This document shows, in pieces, positions 30,975 to 39,786 of a DNA stretch of 64,000 nucleotides. The stretch comes from Amycolatopsis endophytica (GTDB lineage: Bacteria; Actinomycetota; Actinomycetes; Mycobacteriales; Pseudonocardiaceae). The notes beneath the pieces are model-generated. The model saw nothing but the letters and a program-made list of their open reading frames with translations. It made no database searches and had not been told where the DNA came from. The translations under genes were made by a program, and so were the position numbers. The stretch is taken from NCBI RefSeq assembly GCF_013410405.1, contig NZ_JACCFK010000001.1, positions 2,046,001 to 2,110,000 of the forward strand. The letters run 5' to 3'. How positions within the stretch are numbered: position 1 is the stretch's first letter; each line of letters opens with the position of its first letter.

Positions 30975-32215
30975 GCAAGGCGTACGACGTGATCGTGGCC
31001 GGCGGCGGATCGGCCGGGATCGCGGCGGCGATCGGTGCCCGGCGGGCGGGGGCGCGGACCCTGCTGATCGAACGCGGCCCGTGCCTGGGCGGCGCGGCGA
31101 CCCTGCGCAACGTGGTGACCTACTGCGGTCTGTACACCAGGGACGATCGTGAGCAGGCCGTGTTCGGTGTGGCCGGGGAGATGCTCGACGGGTTGCGCGA
31201 GCTGGGCGCGGTGAGCGAACCGACGCGCTTCACCGCGGTGGCCGTGGTGTTCGACCCGGAGGCGGTGAAACGCGTCGCCGACGATCTGTGTGACGCCACC
31301 GGAGTCGAGGTTCTGCTGCATTCGCACCTGATCGATGCGTCCAGAGTGGATGATCGGGTGCGGTCGGTGCGGGTGGCCGACCATTCGGGTGTGCACTCGT
31401 ACGAGGCGTCGGTGTTCGTGGACGCGACCGGGGAGGCCGACCTGGCGCAGCACGCGGGCGCCGAGGTTCGCTACGGCAACGACGGCTGGGTGCAGAACGG
31501 AACGCTGGGTGTGCGTTTCGGCGGGATCCCTTCCGGTGCCGACGTTTCCCGGGAGACCGTGCGGGAGGCGGTGCGCGCGGCGAAGGCGGCCGGAGCGACG
31601 GGATTGACCGCGGAGAGCGGCCTGATCGCGCGGATGCCGGTGTCCGGCGACCTGATCACCTACCTCGCCGACGAGGGTTACGACGCACGCGACGCGGCCG
31701 ACACGAGCCGGGCGGAACGAAGCGCGCGACGGCAGGCAGGTGCGTACCTGCGGGTGATCCGGACGCTGCCCGGTTGCTCGGACGCCTACATCGTCAGCAC
31801 CGGCCCGGAGATGGGCACACGCGAGTCACGCCACCTCGTCGGACGGGCACAACTGTCCGAAAAGGATGTTCTGGAACCCGGCCCGGCGGGCGATGCCGTG
31901 GCGATCGGCGCGTGGCCGATCGAGTACCACCCCGGGGTGGGCGTGCCGTCGGAATGGCGGTTCATCGGGGCGCCCGGCTACTACGGGATTCCCCTGGACG
32001 TGCTGTGGAGCCGGAACACGCCGAACCTGTTCTGCGCGGGCCGGACCGTCGACGGCGACCGTGGGGCCGGCGCCTCGCTGCGCGCCATGGGAACCGCTTT
32101 CGCCACCGGGCACGCCGCGGGCGTCGCGGCCGCGCTGGCCGTGTGGGACGGCGAGGTGAGCGTCGTGAAGGTGCGGGAGGAACTGCAGCGCCAGGGCGCG
32201 CGGCTACCGGGCTGA
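30971..32215 (+). CDS. FAD-dependent oxidoreductase (FAD_oxidored family)
   Basis: 414 residues. Rossmann FAD loop at the N-terminus VIVAGGGSAGIAAAIGARRAG with the distal acidic LLIERG; then GGAATLRNVVTYCGLY, VDATGEADLA, and a C-terminal NLFCAGRTVDGDRGAGASLRAMGTAFATG typical of this family. It should oxidise an organic substrate with FAD. GTG start with AAGGAG immediately upstream, overlapping the transporter stop. The pair with an acid-type transporter and LysR activator suggests a small catabolic module of unknown substrate. The 3' end overlaps the convergent tetR gene by 12 nt. Confidence 0.85.
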   Translation: MSKAYDVIVAGGGSAGIAAAIGARRAGARTLLIERGPCLGGAATLRNVVTYCGLYTRDDREQAVFGVAGEMLDGLRELGAVSEPTRFTAVAVVFDPEAVKRVADDLCDATGVEVLLHSHLIDASRVDDRVRSVRVADHSGVHSYEASVFVDATGEADLAQHAGAEVRYGNDGWVQNGTLGVRFGGIPSGADVSRETVREAVRAAKAAGATGLTAESGLIARMPVSGDLITYLADEGYDARDAADTSRAERSARRQAGAYLRVIRTLPGCSDAYIVSTGPEMGTRESRHLVGRAQLSEKDVLEPGPAGDAVAIGAWPIEYHPGVGVPSEWRFIGAPGYYGIPLDVLWSRNTPNLFCAGRTVDGDRGAGASLRAMGTAFATGHAAGVAAALAVWDGEVSVVKVREELQRQGARLPG

Positions 32216-32755
32216 GCCGGGCGGGAAGAGCATTTCCGCGACCGCTCGCGCCGAGGCGTCGAGGTCCTCGGTCACGTCGGGCCCGAGCGTGCCCGTCAGG
32301 GCGAGCGTGGCGAAGCCGTGCACGAGCGACCAGGCCGCGACCGGGGCGAGCCGGTCCGCCGACACCTCCCGGACGGCCGACGCGAGCACGGCACCTGCCG
32401 CCAGTTGCGCGACCTTCAGTTCGGCGCTGTCCGGGTGGTGCAGGTCCGGGCGGAACATCACGTCGAAGTGCGCGCGGTGGCCCACCGCGAACCGCACGTA
32501 GGCCACACCCGCCTCCACCAGGGTCTCGCTCGTTTCGAGCTCCCTGGCCAGCATCCGGAACCCCGCGGCGGCCAGAGCGGTCAGCACGCCTGCCTTGTCG
32601 CGGAAGTGGTGCGCCGGCCCGGAGTGGGAGACGCCCGCTCGTCGTGCCACGTCGCGCAGGCTCAGGGCCGCGGCCCCGTTCTCGTCGATCGCCTCCACCG
32701 CCGCGGACAGGATCGCCCGGCGGAGGTCGCCGTGGTGGTAGGAGCCCTTCGCCAT
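32204..32755 (-). CDS. TetR-family transcriptional regulator
   Basis: 183 residues. HTH region GDLRRAILSAAVEAIDENGAAALSLRDVARRAGVSHSGPAHHFRDKAGVL, followed by a helical ligand domain of the WHG type (VGHRAHFDVMFRPDL). It is divergent from a DoxX-like gene, and mirrored operator-like sequences lie between them, so it probably represses both. The ATG at 32755 begins exactly at the conserved N-terminal MAKGSYHHG. Confidence 0.9.
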   Translation of the reverse strand: MAKGSYHHGDLRRAILSAAVEAIDENGAAALSLRDVARRAGVSHSGPAHHFRDKAGVLTALAAAGFRMLARELETSETLVEAGVAYVRFAVGHRAHFDVMFRPDLHHPDSAELKVAQLAAGAVLASAVREVSADRLAPVAAWSLVHGFATLALTGTLGPDVTEDLDASARAVAEMLFPPGSAR

Positions 32756-32763
32756 GCCACCCA

Positions 32764-32838
32764 CCCTACCCCGGATCTTTCCATTGACAAGATCTGGCCC
32801 ATGTGCCAATCTTGCCAGTGGAAAGATCCGGGGTAGGG
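32764..32838. promoter_or_regulatory. Mirrored double operator between tetR and the DoxX-like gene
   Basis: A perfect 20-bp inverted repeat has its left arm at 32764-32783 (starting CCCTACCCCGG) and its right arm at 32819-32838 (ending CCGGGGTAGGG). The similarity continues inward so that each side holds one imperfect palindrome of the form ATCTTnnCAnTGnnAAGAT (left 32776-32794, right 32809-32827). Each gene would thus have its own repressor site. Confidence 0.65.
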
Positions 32839-32846
32839 GGAAGATC

Positions 32847-33329
32847 ATGGCACCGCTCGTCATCCTGGTCCTGGTCACGCTGGTGCTCACGGGCGCCGGA
32901 GCGGCTGGGGTCCGCTGGCTCCGGCCCTGGCAGATGGCCCTGCGCGGCGGCGTCGCCGCGATGTTCACGGCCACCGGCGTCGCGCATTTCGTGGGCATGC
33001 GGGAGCAGTTGATCAGCATGGTCCCGCCGGGCCTGCCCGCGCCCGGTCTGCTCGTGACCGTGACCGGGGTCCTGGAACTCGCGGGCGCGGTCGGCGTGTT
33101 GTGGCCGCGCACGGTGAAGTGGGCCGCCGCCGGGCTGAGCGCGATGCTCGTCCTGATGTTCCCGGCCAATGTGTACGCGGCGGTGCACGATGTCCTCACC
33201 GCGTGGGACGACCAGCTCGTCCCACGCACGCTGATGCAGGTCGTGTTCCTGGCGGCCACGGTCACGGTGCTGGTGCACGCGCGGCGGTCGTCACGCGCGG
33301 CCGAACCGGTCCGCCCACTCCCGCAGTAG
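32847..33329 (+). CDS. DoxX-like small integral membrane protein
   Basis: 160 residues with four membrane helices: an N-terminal hydrophobic segment, then RGGVAAMFTATGVAHFVG, PAPGLLVTVTGVLELAGAVGVL and LMFPANVYAAVHDVL. The GxxHF and LELxGAxG pattern is typical of DoxX/DUF4267-type proteins, linked in some bacteria to redox or thiol stress. It starts 10 nt after GGGGGAAG. Controlled, by inference, by the divergent TetR. The end overlaps the convergent WYL-regulator gene by 39 nt. Confidence 0.78.
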   Translation: MAPLVILVLVTLVLTGAGAAGVRWLRPWQMALRGGVAAMFTATGVAHFVGMREQLISMVPPGLPAPGLLVTVTGVLELAGAVGVLWPRTVKWAAAGLSAMLVLMFPANVYAAVHDVLTAWDDQLVPRTLMQVVFLAATVTVLVHARRSSRAAEPVRPLPQ

Positions 33330-34244
33330 GTCGCGTAGTTCGGGCGGCCGCACGACCTCGAAGGCGGCGCCGAGTCCGCCCAGCGCGAGCGCGGGCCAGT
33401 CGAGCGAGGCCACGGTCATCCGCACCCGGCAGCGCCCGTCGTCGATCTCCTCGACGGTTGCCCACCGCCCGATCCGGTCGCACGCGACCGCGGCCGCGGC
33501 GTCGACGACGACCTCCACCTCGTACGGGCGGGGCAGGGCGCCGAGGCGGGTGCGGACGAACTCCGCGGCGTCGGCGGCGGGCAGGTCACGGGGCCGGAAA
33601 CGGGCGCCGGTGACCTCCGGCTTGCCCATCCGGTCGGCGCGGAAGGCCCGCCAGTCGTGGCGGGTCAGGTCGTAGGCGACGAGGTACCACTGGTGTCCCA
33701 GGGAGACCAGCCGCAGCGGTTCGACGTGCCGGTCGGTCTTCCGGCCCGCGGCGTCCGTGTAGGCGAAGCGGATGCGCTCGGTGTCCCGGCAGGCCAGTGC
33801 GACCGCGGTGAGCACGCCCGAGTCGACGCGCGACACGGTGGCGCCGGACCAGGTGGCCGGAATGGTCATCGCCCGCAGTGCGTCGACCCGGCGGCGCAGG
33901 CGCGCGGGCATCACCTGCACGACCTTCGCCAGCACCCGCAGCGACGATTCGGCGACGCCGTCGACCGAACTCTGCGCGGCGGTCTGCAGCCCGACGGTCA
34001 GGGCGACGGCCTCTTCGTCGTCCACCACGAGCGGCGGCAGTGACGCGCCCGGGGCAAGCTGATAGCCGCCGTCCACGCCGCGCTGCGCCTCGACCGGATA
34101 GCCCAGCTCGCGCAGCCGGTCGATGTCACGGCGCAGCGTCCGCGGCGAGATGCCCAGACGGCCGGCCAGTTCGCTGCCCGGCCAGTACCGGTGCGTCTGC
34201 AGCAGCGACAGCAGGCGCAGCGTCCGTGAGCTCGTGTTCGCCAT
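33291..34244 (-). CDS. WYL-domain transcriptional regulator (HTH_11 type)
   Basis: 317 residues: N-terminal winged helix (LRLLSLLQTHRYWPGSELAGRLGISPRTLRRDIDRLRELGYPV), then a central WYL region (RHVEPLRLVSLGHQWYLVAYD) and a C-terminal dimerisation part. These regulators bind ligands or nucleic acid through the WYL barrel; in actinomycetes single-copy forms usually control the adjacent gene. Here that is the divergent DinB-family gene, with a palindrome between. The ATG at 34244 begins at the HTH. Confidence 0.9.
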   Translation of the reverse strand: MANTSSRTLRLLSLLQTHRYWPGSELAGRLGISPRTLRRDIDRLRELGYPVEAQRGVDGGYQLAPGASLPPLVVDDEEAVALTVGLQTAAQSSVDGVAESSLRVLAKVVQVMPARLRRRVDALRAMTIPATWSGATVSRVDSGVLTAVALACRDTERIRFAYTDAAGRKTDRHVEPLRLVSLGHQWYLVAYDLTRHDWRAFRADRMGKPEVTGARFRPRDLPAADAAEFVRTRLGALPRPYEVEVVVDAAAAVACDRIGRWATVEEIDDGRCRVRMTVASLDWPALALGGLGAAFEVVRPPELRDLLREWADRFGRA

Positions 34245-34262
34245 GTTTTCGATTCTGACTCC

Positions 34263-34287
34263 ATTGCGGCCGAAAACTGGCCGCAAT
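34263..34287. promoter_or_regulatory. Palindromic operator between the WYL regulator and DinB gene
   Basis: ATTGCGGCC and GGCCGCAAT flank 7 nt. The 9-bp arms are perfect, and the site is 19 nt from the WYL-regulator ATG and 49 nt from the DinB-family ATG, as for autoregulation of both. Confidence 0.55.
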
Positions 34288-34335
34288 AGGTTCTAGCTTG
34301 GGTTTCGACAAGGACACGACGAAGGAGCGAACCCG

Positions 34336-34857
34336 ATGGCTTCCACCGAAACCCTCACCGGCGAGCGCGCGGACCTGCTGGCCATGCTGGCCAAGCACCG
34401 GTACTTCCTGACCTTTCCCACCCGTGGGCTGACCGATGATCAGGCCCGCGAGCGGCCGACGGCGAGCGAGCTGTGCCTGGGCGGGCTGATCAAGCACGTC
34501 ACCTCGGTCGAGCGGGGCTGGGCGAACTTTCTCGTCGAGGGCGCCTCCGCGATGGGGAACTTCGACGAGATGACCGAGGACGACTTCGCCAAGCGCGAGG
34601 CCGAGTTCAAGCTGCTGCCGCACGAGACACTGGCCGGCGTGATCGCCGACTACGAAGCGGTCGCCCGCCGCACCGACGAGCTGGTCGCGACCGTGGACCT
34701 GGACGCCGTCCACGAGCTGCCGAAGGCGCCGTGGTTCACCGACAAGGCCTGGTCGAATCGGCGCGTGCTGATGCACATCGTCGCGGAAACCGCCCAGCAC
34801 GCCGGGCACGCCGACATCATCCGCGAATCGCTGGACGGCCAGAAGTCCATGGGGTGA
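34336..34857 (+). CDS. DinB/DUF664-family metal-binding four-helix protein
   Basis: 173 residues of four-helix bundle: GLIKHVTSVERGWANFL with a metal-ligand His, and late HIVAETAQHAGHADIIRE with the two further His. The triad pattern is that of DinB/YfiT-like proteins, many of which are thiol-dependent transferases (mycothiol or bacillithiol). A mycothiol link is therefore possible in this actinomycete but not shown. GAAGGAG precedes the ATG. Likely regulated by the divergent WYL protein. Confidence 0.82.
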   Translation: MASTETLTGERADLLAMLAKHRYFLTFPTRGLTDDQARERPTASELCLGGLIKHVTSVERGWANFLVEGASAMGNFDEMTEDDFAKREAEFKLLPHETLAGVIADYEAVARRTDELVATVDLDAVHELPKAPWFTDKAWSNRRVLMHIVAETAQHAGHADIIRESLDGQKSMG

Positions 34858-34874
34858 ACCGTGGTGTGCATATT

Positions 34875-35111
34875 GTGTGTACGGCAAGGTTGAACGTTTA
34901 CGTTCCTGACGAGCTCGCAGACCGCGCCAAAGCGGCGAAGCTGAACGTGTCGGCGCTGGCGCAGGCCGCGATCGCTGACGAACTCCAACGTCGCGCGACC
35001 GAGTCGTGGTTGAACGATCTGCCGACGCCGCGTCGTGCGGTCTCGCACGCCGCGGCGCTCGAAGCGCTCGACGGCGCACGCGCAGAACTGGACGGCGCCG
35101 ACAATGCCTGA
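34875..35111 (+). CDS. VapB/CcdA-like antitoxin
   Basis: 78 residues. The core LNVYVPDELADRAKAAKLNVSALAQAAI is a ribbon-helix-helix DNA-binding domain as in type II antitoxins, followed by a toxin-binding tail. Related proteins usually start MARLNVYVPDEL; here the matching codon is ACG (34881), so translation may start at GTG 34875, GTG 34866 or TTG 34890. The gene overlaps the PIN toxin by 8 nt (ATGCCTGA), typical of such pairs. Start uncertain, family fairly sure. Confidence 0.75.
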   Translation: MCTARLNVYVPDELADRAKAAKLNVSALAQAAIADELQRRATESWLNDLPTPRRAVSHAAALEALDGARAELDGADNA

Positions 35112-35469
35112 CGGCCCGGCCGAAATCGCCGTTCTGGACGCTTCGGTCCTCGTCGACGTGCTCGCCGGCACGGTTCTGCATGCGCCGTCGCACCTGGACG
35201 GCGAGGTCCTCTCCACCCTCGGCAGGCTGGAGCGCGCCGGCCGGTTGGCGGCGTCCGAGGTGGAACAGGCTCTGGCGTGGCTCGCCGCGATTCCCCTCAC
35301 CCGCCACCCGGTGGCCGAACTCGCCGCTGGAGCGTGGGCGCGGCGGGCGGACCTGCGCCTCGTCGACGCGCTCTACGTCGAACTCGCCGCGAAACTCCAC
35401 GCCAGGGTTCTGACGACGGACCACCGCCTCGCCCGCGCGACTCCGCTCGCCGAGGGCGTCGGAGTGTGA
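35104..35469 (+). CDS. PIN-domain toxin (VapC-like)
   Basis: 121 residues. The acidic active site of the PIN nuclease fold is complete: VLDASVLVDVL (first Asp), DGEVLSTLGRL (Glu), RLVDALYVELA (Asp) and LTTDHRLA (last Asp). VapC toxins cut RNA, commonly tRNA or rRNA, when released from their antitoxin. The ATG overlaps the antitoxin stop. All catalytic residues are intact, so the pair looks functional. Confidence 0.85.
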   Translation: MPDGPAEIAVLDASVLVDVLAGTVLHAPSHLDGEVLSTLGRLERAGRLAASEVEQALAWLAAIPLTRHPVAELAAGAWARRADLRLVDALYVELAAKLHARVLTTDHRLARATPLAEGVGV

Positions 35470-35471
35470 GC

Positions 35472-36236
35472 TCAGGTGCGGTCGCGGCCCGCGACCAGGC
35501 CGCTGATCCGCCGCAGCAGGGCGCGGGGCAGGAGGCCGCCGATCGCCACCGCGGCCTTGTACTGCGGCGACGGGATCGAGATGACCTTCCCGCGCCGCAG
35601 ATCGGCCAGTGCCTCGGCGACCACGCGGTCCGCCTTGAGCCAGAACGCCTTCGGGCCCGACTTTTCCAGCCCGGCGCGCTCGTGGAACTCCGTTTCGGTG
35701 AAGCCGGGGCACAGCGCCATCATGCGGACGCCGGAGGGGACCGCCGCGGCGATGCCCTCGGTGAACGACGTGACCCAGTTCTTGCTCGCCGTGTAGGTCG
35801 ATCCGCGGCCGGAGAAGAAACCGGCCACGCTGGAGACGTTGATGATGTCCCCGCGGCCCCGCTCGATCATCGCGGGCAGGGCCGTGCGGGTCAGCCTCAG
35901 CACCGCGGTCACGTTCACGTCCAGCTGCGCCTGCAGCTCGTCCAGCGGCGCCGTCCAGAACTCGCCGGCCAGCCCGAACCCGGCGTTGTTCACGAGAAGG
36001 TCGACCGGCTCACCGGCCAGCCGCTCCTCGACCACCGCGCGGCCCGCCTCCGAGGCGAGGTCCGCGGGCAACGCGGCCGCCTTGACGCGGTGCCGCTGCG
36101 ACAGCTCGCCCGCAAGCGCTTGCAGACGCTCGGCGCCGCGCGCGACCAGGACCAGGTCGTGGCCCTCCGTGGCGAGGCGGCGGGCGAAGGCGGCGCCGAT
36201 GCCGGCGGTCGCGCCGGTGATCAGCGCGGTGCTCAC
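35472..36236 (-). CDS. Short-chain dehydrogenase/reductase
   Basis: 254 residues: TGATAGIG cofactor loop, [15 protein letters not shown] with the catalytic Ser, YTASK with Tyr/Lys, and [14 protein letters not shown]. The C-terminal region with [14 protein letters not shown] and a hydrophobic [12 protein letters not shown] matches DltE/YqjQ-type SDRs that may sit at the membrane. GTG start overlapping the stop of the upstream membrane protein (GTGA). Substrate unknown. Confidence 0.85.
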   Translation of the reverse strand: MSTALITGATAGIGAAFARRLATEGHDLVLVARGAERLQALAGELSQRHRVKAAALPADLASEAGRAVVEERLAGEPVDLLVNNAGFGLAGEFWTAPLDELQAQLDVNVTAVLRLTRTALPAMIERGRGDIINVSSVAGFFSGRGSTYTASKNWVTSFTEGIAAAVPSGVRMMALCPGFTETEFHERAGLEKSGPKAFWLKADRVVAEALADLRRGKVISIPSPQYKAAVAIGGLLPRALLRRISGLVAGRDRT

Positions 36237-36961
36237 TGGGCGGACCCGCTCGGCGGCGGCGAGCTCAGGCCCGGCTGCTCGGCGTGGCCGGGCTGCCAGT
36301 GCCTGCCCGCACCGGCGTCGTACTCATCGTCGAAAGGGTCGACGATGTCGGCGATCTCGCCGAGGTCCCGCAGCAGCCGCTCCAGCCGCGACGGCCCGGC
36401 CTGCGGCGCGACGCTGGCGAGCACCCACTCGTTCTCCAGCCACGCCACGCCGACGTCACCGCCGAGCGCGTCGGCCGCGTCCACCAGCTCCTGCGTGATG
36501 ACCGCGCGGGCGCCCTCGGGGTCGTCGGCGAAGGCGTAACGCTGGCCCACCGGCCCGAGCAGCTCCGGCATGTCCTGGCGCTGGAACGGCACGCTGGCCA
36601 GCCACAACTCGACGAGCACCGGGTGCACGCGGTTGCAGCGCACGGCGACCACGACCGCCGGGATCTGACCGTCGGCCTCGATGTCGAACACGAACACCGG
36701 GCGGCGGCCGTCGGCGGTGAAGGTCGAGCCGACGACGACGTTGACCGCCGTCTCGGCCCGGAAGTACCCGAGCGCGCCACCCGCCCACTGCCGGACGAGC
36801 CGCTCGTCCTCCTCCACGAACTGCCATCCGCGCAGGTCGGACCACCGCATCCGCTCCCGGTTGCGGGAGCCTTCCCTGGTCCGGTCGACCGCGAGCAGCA
36901 GCAGACCCGCCACCAGAGCGACGGCGGCGATGACGAACCAGACCCACGCCGGAATACCCAC
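36233..36961 (-). CDS. Membrane-anchored protein of unknown function
   Basis: 242 residues: an N-terminal membrane helix ([20 protein letters not shown]), a positively charged turn, a soluble domain containing [10 protein letters not shown] and [11 protein letters not shown], and a Pro/Gly-rich tail. No family recognised. GTG 36961 is preferred over GTG 37018 because TACCCT (36974-36969 on the minus strand) lies seven bases before it, as in leaderless genes. It shares its layout with the unknown protein at 27066 and is co-translated with an SDR. Confidence 0.65.
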   Translation of the reverse strand: MGIPAWVWFVIAAVALVAGLLLLAVDRTREGSRNRERMRWSDLRGWQFVEEDERLVRQWAGGALGYFRAETAVNVVVGSTFTADGRRPVFVFDIEADGQIPAVVVAVRCNRVHPVLVELWLASVPFQRQDMPELLGPVGQRYAFADDPEGARAVITQELVDAADALGGDVGVAWLENEWVLASVAPQAGPSRLERLLRDLGEIADIVDPFDDEYDAGAGRHWQPGHAEQPGLSSPPPSGSAQ

Positions 36962-37021
36962 GAGGGTGAGGGTAGCGCGCTGGGCCGCCGATCCAAGATC
37001 AGCGGCCCGTGTCGCCACCTG

Positions 37022-39628
37022 TTAGTCCGCCCGGGTGACCACGAGCGTGTCGCCCGCATCCAGTTCGGGCACGTCCACGCGCACTGTGTCACCGTCCCGG
37101 ACCTCACCGGCCAGCAGCTGCTTCGCCAGCTGGTCACCGATCGCCGACTGCACCAGACGGCGCAGCGGCCGGGCACCGTAGATCGGGTCGAACCCGTTCA
37201 GCGCGAGCCACTCGCGGGCACCAGGGGTGACCTCCAGCGACAGCCGCCGCTGGGCCAGCCGGTCCGCCAGCTTCGCCACCTGGATGTCCACAATGGACGT
37301 GAGTTGTTCGGTGCCGAGCGCGTCGAACACCACGATGTCGTCCAGCCGGTTCAGGAACTCCGGCTTGAAGTGCCGCTGCACCGTCGACAGCACCGCGTCC
37401 CGCCGCTGGCGCTCGTCGAGCGAGGCGTCCGCGATGGCCTGCGAACCGAGATTCGAGGTCAGGATCAGGATCGTGTTGCGGAAGTCGACCGTGCGGCCCT
37501 GGCCGTCGGTCAGGCGCCCGTCGTCGAAGACCTGCAGCAGCACATCGAACACGTCCGGGTGCGCCTTCTCGACCTCGTCCAGCAGGACCACCGAGTACGG
37601 GCGCCGCCGGACGGACTCGGTGAGCTGTCCGCCCTGGTCGTAGCCGACGTACCCGGGCGGCGCGCCCACCAGCCGCGCCACGCTGTGCTTCTCGCTGTAC
37701 TCGCTCATGTCGATGCGGGTCATCGCGCGCTCGTCGTCGAACAGGAACTCCGCCAGCGCCTTGGCCAGCTCGGTCTTGCCGACCCCGGTCGGTCCGAGGA
37801 ACAGGAACGAACCGGTCGGCCGGTCCGGGTCCGCGACACCGGCACGCGTGCGCCGCACCGCGTCGGACACCGCCGCCACCGCCTCGCGCTGGCCGACGAC
37901 GCGCCTGCCCAGCTCCTCCTCCATCCGGAGCAGCTTGCCGGTCTCGCCTTCGAGCAGGCGGCCTGCCGGGATGCCGGTCCAGGCGCTCACCACGTCGGCC
38001 ACGTCGTCGCTGCCGACCTCCTCCTTGAGCATGACCTCGGCCCCGGACGAACTGTTCGCCGTGTTCTGCTGCGCCTCCTCCAGCTCCTTCTCCAGCGCCG
38101 GGATGCGGCCGTAGCGCAGCTCGGCGGCGCGGCCCAGGTCGGCGTCGCGCTCGGCCCGATCGGCCTCGCCCCGCAGCTGCTCCAGCTGCTCCTTGAACTC
38201 GCGGACCTTCTCGATCGAGCCCTTCTCGTTCTGCCAGCGCGCGGTCAGCGCCGACAGCTCCTCGCGCTTCTCCGCGAGTTCGGCGCGCAACGCGGCCAGC
38301 CGTTCCAGTGAAGCGGCGTCGTTCTCCTTGGCGAGCGCCATCTCCTCGATCTCCAGACGCCGCACGGCGCGCTCGACCTCGTCGATCTCGACGGGACGGG
38401 AGTCGATCTCCATGCGCAGCCGGGACGCGGCCTCGTCGACCAGGTCGATCGCCTTGTCCGGCAGGAACCGGGCGGTGATGTAGCGGTCGGACAGCGTGGC
38501 GGCCGACACCAGCGCGGCGTCGGTGATGCGGACACCGTGGTGCACCTCGTAGCGCTCCTTGAGGCCACGCAGGATGCCGATGGTGTCCTCCACCGACGGC
38601 TCGCCGACCAGCACCTGCTGGAAGCGCCGCTCCAGCGCGGCGTCCTTCTCGATGTGCTGGCGGTACTCGTCGAGCGTGGTCGCGCCGACCATGCGCAGCT
38701 CACCGCGGGCGAGCATCGGTTTGATCATGTTGCCGGCGTCCATCGCCCCGCCTTCGCCGGACGCTCCCGCCCCGACGATGGTGTGCAGCTCGTCGATGAA
38801 CGTGATGACCTGGCCCGCCGATTCGGTGATCTCCTTGAGCACGGCCTTGAGCCGCTCCTCGAACTCACCGCGGTACTTCGCGCCGGCCACCATCGAACCC
38901 AGGTCCAGCGCCACGACCCGCTTGCCGCGCAACGACTCCGGCACGTCACCGGCCACCACCCGCTGCGCCAGCCCTTCGACGATCGCTGTCTTGCCGACGC
39001 CCGGCTCACCGATCAGCACGGGGTTGTTCTTCGTCCGCCGCGACAGCACCTGGACCACGCGGCGGATCTCCGCGTCGCGGCCGATCACCGGGTCCAGCTC
39101 GCCCTTGCGGGCGCGGTCGGTCAGGTCGACGCCGTACTTCTCCAGCGCCTTGAACGTGCCCTCCGGATCCGGACTGGTGATCCGCGCCGAGCCGCGCACC
39201 CGGGTGAACGCCTCACGCAGCGCGTCCGGCGTCGCGCCGTGGCGCTTGAGCAGGTCGGCCACCTGCCCGCCCTCCGCCGCGAGGCCCACCATCAGGTGTT
39301 CGGTGGAGACGTACTCGTCACCCAGTTCGGTCGCGAGCTTCTGGGCGTGCGTCAGCGATTTGACGGCGGGCGGATCGAACTGCGGCGTGGACACGGTCGC
39401 GCCGGTCGCCGCCGGCAGCGCCTGCGTGATCGGCTCCAGCTCCTTGTGCACCTGCGCCGGGTCGGCGCCCACCGCCGTCAGCAGGGGCCCGGCCAGGCCG
39501 TCACCCTGCGCCAGCAGCGCGCCGAGCAGGTGCGCGGCGGTGACAGCGGGGTTGCCCGCCACGGTCGCCGCCTGCGCCGCCGACGAAATCGCCTGCTGGG
39601 TCTTCGTCGTCGGGTTGAAAGCGTCCAT
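37022..39628 (-). CDS. clpB: ATP-dependent disaggregase ClpB
   Basis: 868 residues: Clp N-domain ([17 protein letters not shown]...), first AAA with GEPGVGKT, a coiled-coil middle domain (about residues 400-525), second AAA with GPTGVGKTE and the Walker [13 protein letters not shown]. It threads aggregated proteins through its central pore and works with DnaK-DnaJ-GrpE, encoded 8 kb away. The ATG at 39628 is set by GGAG six bases upstream and by the conserved [13 protein letters not shown] start. A HAIR site lies 71 nt upstream, so it is HspR-controlled. Confidence 0.96.
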   Translation of the reverse strand: MDAFNPTTKTQQAISSAAQAATVAGNPAVTAAHLLGALLAQGDGLAGPLLTAVGADPAQVHKELEPITQALPAATGATVSTPQFDPPAVKSLTHAQKLATELGDEYVSTEHLMVGLAAEGGQVADLLKRHGATPDALREAFTRVRGSARITSPDPEGTFKALEKYGVDLTDRARKGELDPVIGRDAEIRRVVQVLSRRTKNNPVLIGEPGVGKTAIVEGLAQRVVAGDVPESLRGKRVVALDLGSMVAGAKYRGEFEERLKAVLKEITESAGQVITFIDELHTIVGAGASGEGGAMDAGNMIKPMLARGELRMVGATTLDEYRQHIEKDAALERRFQQVLVGEPSVEDTIGILRGLKERYEVHHGVRITDAALVSAATLSDRYITARFLPDKAIDLVDEAASRLRMEIDSRPVEIDEVERAVRRLEIEEMALAKENDAASLERLAALRAELAEKREELSALTARWQNEKGSIEKVREFKEQLEQLRGEADRAERDADLGRAAELRYGRIPALEKELEEAQQNTANSSSGAEVMLKEEVGSDDVADVVSAWTGIPAGRLLEGETGKLLRMEEELGRRVVGQREAVAAVSDAVRRTRAGVADPDRPTGSFLFLGPTGVGKTELAKALAEFLFDDERAMTRIDMSEYSEKHSVARLVGAPPGYVGYDQGGQLTESVRRRPYSVVLLDEVEKAHPDVFDVLLQVFDDGRLTDGQGRTVDFRNTILILTSNLGSQAIADASLDERQRRDAVLSTVQRHFKPEFLNRLDDIVVFDALGTEQLTSIVDIQVAKLADRLAQRRLSLEVTPGAREWLALNGFDPIYGARPLRRLVQSAIGDQLAKQLLAGEVRDGDTVRVDVPELDAGDTLVVTRAD

Positions 39629-39698
39629 CCCACACTCCATGTCGCATGCCTGCCGGAGACCTTCCTCCAGGTCCCTCGACATCTACAACGTCAACAAA

Positions 39699-39719
39699 CT
39701 TGAGTGTGTTCCGCTCAAC
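39699..39719. promoter_or_regulatory. HspR-binding HAIR site of clpB
   Basis: CTTGAGT-N7-GCTCAAC matches the HAIR consensus CTTGAGT-N7-ACTCAAG at 12 of 14 defined positions. It lies 71 nt upstream of the clpB ATG. Confidence 0.85.
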
Positions 39720-39738
39720 CCTGTTTTCTTCGCCGAAG

Positions 39739-39775
39739 CACGAAGGCCGCCTCCCGGCAGGAGGCGGCCTTCGTG
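39739..39775. terminator. Strong hairpin between the exporter and clpB
   Basis: A perfect 16-bp stem (left arm starts CACGAAGGCC, right arm ends GGCCTTCGTG) with a 5-nt loop lies 12 nt after the exporter stop on the minus strand. It should end the MarR-exporter transcript before the clpB promoter. Confidence 0.75.
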
Positions 39776-39786
39776 TGTGCGCTCGG

